Origin: Cellvibrionales bacterium
GTDB lineage: Bacteria; Pseudomonadota; Gammaproteobacteria; Pseudomonadales; JAHEGP01
Assembly (NCBI GenBank): GCA_024645065.1
Contig: JAHEGP010000012.1
Coordinates: 1 to 25,363, forward strand
Direction: 5' to 3'
Length of the DNA: 25,363 nt
A model generated the notes under the pieces. The model did no database searches. It saw only the letters and a program-made list of their open reading frames with translations, and was not told the origin of the DNA. Numbering within the stretch: the first letter of the stretch is position 1; every line of letters begins with the position of its first letter. The translations under genes and the position numbers were made by a program. Shown here one piece after another: positions 23,993 to 25,363 of the stretch.

Positions 23993-25363
23993 ATGAAGGG
24001 CAAAAAGCATGAACACGTCAAGCTGACGGCGGTGAGCCCAGCAGTTGAGGGCGTGCGCCAGCGCCAAAATCGTTTTTCCCCCCGCTTTAAAAACGTGCAG
24101 GATAGAGCTCGCCTTGAGCTTGGGGACTTGCTGGCGCACATGTTTGACCAGGCTGACGATGCACTGTTCGAAATGGCGGATCGTGCGGGCAGCGATCACG
24201 ACCAGAACATCTACTTCGAGGCGATGCGTGAGTTGCGCATCAGGCGCCGCGGCATGGAGATGGAATTCGGGCAACGTTACGACGAGGTGTTTCGCGCGCT
24301 GGGCACTGATAAGGCTCACGGGGATAGAGATGAGATCGACGTGGCGTCGCTTGCCCTGGTTCAGGACAATGAAATCGAGGAAGCGCTTGCTCTGGAGGGT
24401 ATGGTGGCGCGCGCCATGAGTGCCTGCGTCGATGAACTGTCCCTGTTGACCATGCGCTTCGATAGCCTGCTCGATTCGGTCCGCATCACCAATGACAACA
24501 ACCCGATTGCACCAAAAGCCTTGTGTGAGTCTTTTGCGTCGACCTGTTCCGGTCTCGATGTCGATATCAAGGCACGCTTGGTAGTACTGAAGCTATATGA
24601 GAAGCTGGTTGTCAGCGAGTTTACCGGACTTTACCGGACACTGAATCGCGACCTCGCAGAGCAGGGGGTACTGGCCAGTGTGACCCTTGCCGATACCTCC
24701 CGGCAGCGACGCCTGAGCGGCCACGAAATTGGCCGTGCCCGCCGCAGTGGTGCCCCCGCTTATAATCGGCGGGACGACTACGGCGAAGGCTATGCCGCTG
24801 TGGGTGAAGAGCCCGGTTCTAACGAAGACGCCATGTTTTACCAGCTGCAGGGTTTATTGCAGCGCGCAGGCCAGTTGGTTGGCGGCAATTCGCACGGCCC
24901 CGGGGGTGTTCGCTCATCGGCTGGGGGTCAACAAAATTCGGCGCGGCCTGCCAAAGCCGTCCATCGCGCACAGCTAGTCGATTTGCTCAGCAGTCTGCAA
25001 TCTTTCCTGCCCGAAGCGCAGATCGACGATTTCGGCTATATCGCAGAAACATCCCGTCCTCGAGAACTTCGCGAGCTTATCGTTGATACCCTGAACAAGA
25101 ATCTGCAGCAGGGGGATGCCCGGTTCGGCCTCGGCGGGGTTGATGAAGACGCTGTCAGGCTGGTTTCGCTGTTGTTCCAGTTTGTACTGGAGGATGACTC
25201 CCTGGCTGCACCGCTCAAGACCCTGTTGAGCCTGTTGCAGGTACCGATGGCCAAAGTTGCCTTGATTGACAAAAGCTTCTTTGGCAAGAACAGTCACCCG
25301 GCGCGAAAGCTGCTCAACACCATGGCGCATGCCGGGATAGGTTGGTCGCCCGCGGGGAACGCC
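23993..25363 (+). CDS. DUF1631 family protein (3' end outside window)
   Basis: The frame is open from this ATG to the last base of the window, 457 codons, so the C-terminus is missing; family members are usually several hundred residues longer. The N-terminal part is highly charged (MKGKKHEHVKL, MFDQADDALFEMADRAGSDHDQNIYFEAMRELRIRR). The typical DUF1631 blocks follow: LALVQDNEIEEALALEGMV and, near the window end, LVSLLFQFVLEDDSLAAPLKTLLSLLQVP, VALIDKSFFGKNSHPARKLLNTMAHAGIGW. The family is often labelled a thymidine phosphorylase, without experimental support that I know of; treat its function as unknown. It looks cytoplasmic. It diverges from the retropepsin-like gene, 223 bases away. Confidence 0.88.
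   Translation, partial: MKGKKHEHVKLTAVSPAVEGVRQRQNRFSPRFKNVQDRARLELGDLLAHMFDQADDALFEMADRAGSDHDQNIYFEAMRELRIRRRGMEMEFGQRYDEVFRALGTDKAHGDRDEIDVASLALVQDNEIEEALALEGMVARAMSACVDELSLLTMRFDSLLDSVRITNDNNPIAPKALCESFASTCSGLDVDIKARLVVLKLYEKLVVSEFTGLYRTLNRDLAEQGVLASVTLADTSRQRRLSGHEIGRARRSGAPAYNRRDDYGEGYAAVGEEPGSNEDAMFYQLQGLLQRAGQLVGGNSHGPGGVRSSAGGQQNSARPAKAVHRAQLVDLLSSLQSFLPEAQIDDFGYIAETSRPRELRELIVDTLNKNLQQGDARFGLGGVDEDAVRLVSLLFQFVLEDDSLAAPLKTLLSLLQVPMAKVALIDKSFFGKNSHPARKLLNTMAHAGIGWSPAGNA

Noticed and set aside
1..25363. tRNA, rRNA, CRISPR or insertion-sequence features
   Set aside because: No cloverleaf-like CCA ends, regularly spaced repeats, transposase motifs or long terminal inverted repeats were seen when reading the gaps.

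Overview
The window reads as an ordinary, gene-dense chromosomal segment of a gammaproteobacterium, most likely a marine, GC-rich member of the Cellvibrionales/Halieaceae type. That placement is inferred from gene content: FabV enoyl-ACP reductase, PurT, DUF2489, DUF3014, DUF503, and a retropepsin-like protease next to nadC and DUF1631. No rRNA, tRNA, CRISPR array, insertion sequence, integrase or phage gene was seen, and no frameshifted or truncated gene apart from the two cut by the window edges.

Layout. At 2-1057 is the 3' part of a PQQ-dependent soluble aldose dehydrogenase. A gap of about 690 bp follows with no convincing gene, then fabV (1752-2942), a membrane-anchored DUF3014 protein (3137-3982), an MBL-fold hydrolase with a winged-helix tail (4045-4890) and a small outer-membrane beta-barrel protein (4963-5796). 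Convergent to these on the minus strand is an 826-residue lipoprotein of unknown function (5855-8335) with an internal duplication. Diverging from it are an RND periplasmic adaptor and its inner-membrane pump (8705-13204), with no outer-membrane factor or regulator beside them. Next is a tightly packed Gld-type ABC cassette: ATPase, permease and GldG-like protein (13352-16985).

The right part holds housekeeping genes. They are a glycine-zipper lipoprotein (minus, 17127-17714), a CysH-type PAPS reductase (17913-18593), a DUF2489 protein (minus, 18638-19096) divergent from purT (19317-20498), alanine dehydrogenase (20798-21916), and a minus-strand group of retropepsin-like protease, nadC and DUF503 (23769 down to 21946). 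Divergent from that group is a DUF1631 gene (from 23993) that runs off the right edge.

Working together: the adaptor and pump should form one tripartite exporter with an unlinked TolC-like channel. The three Gld-type proteins should form one ABC complex. nadC and DUF503 overlap by one base and are probably translationally coupled. No clearly new multi-gene system is visible. The best leads are the duplicated 826-residue lipoprotein, the nested inverted repeats in the DUF1631 leader, a CRP-like site between DUF2489 and purT, and the Gld-type cassette without an adjacent DUF4340 partner. Regulatory calls were made by eye and are tentative.
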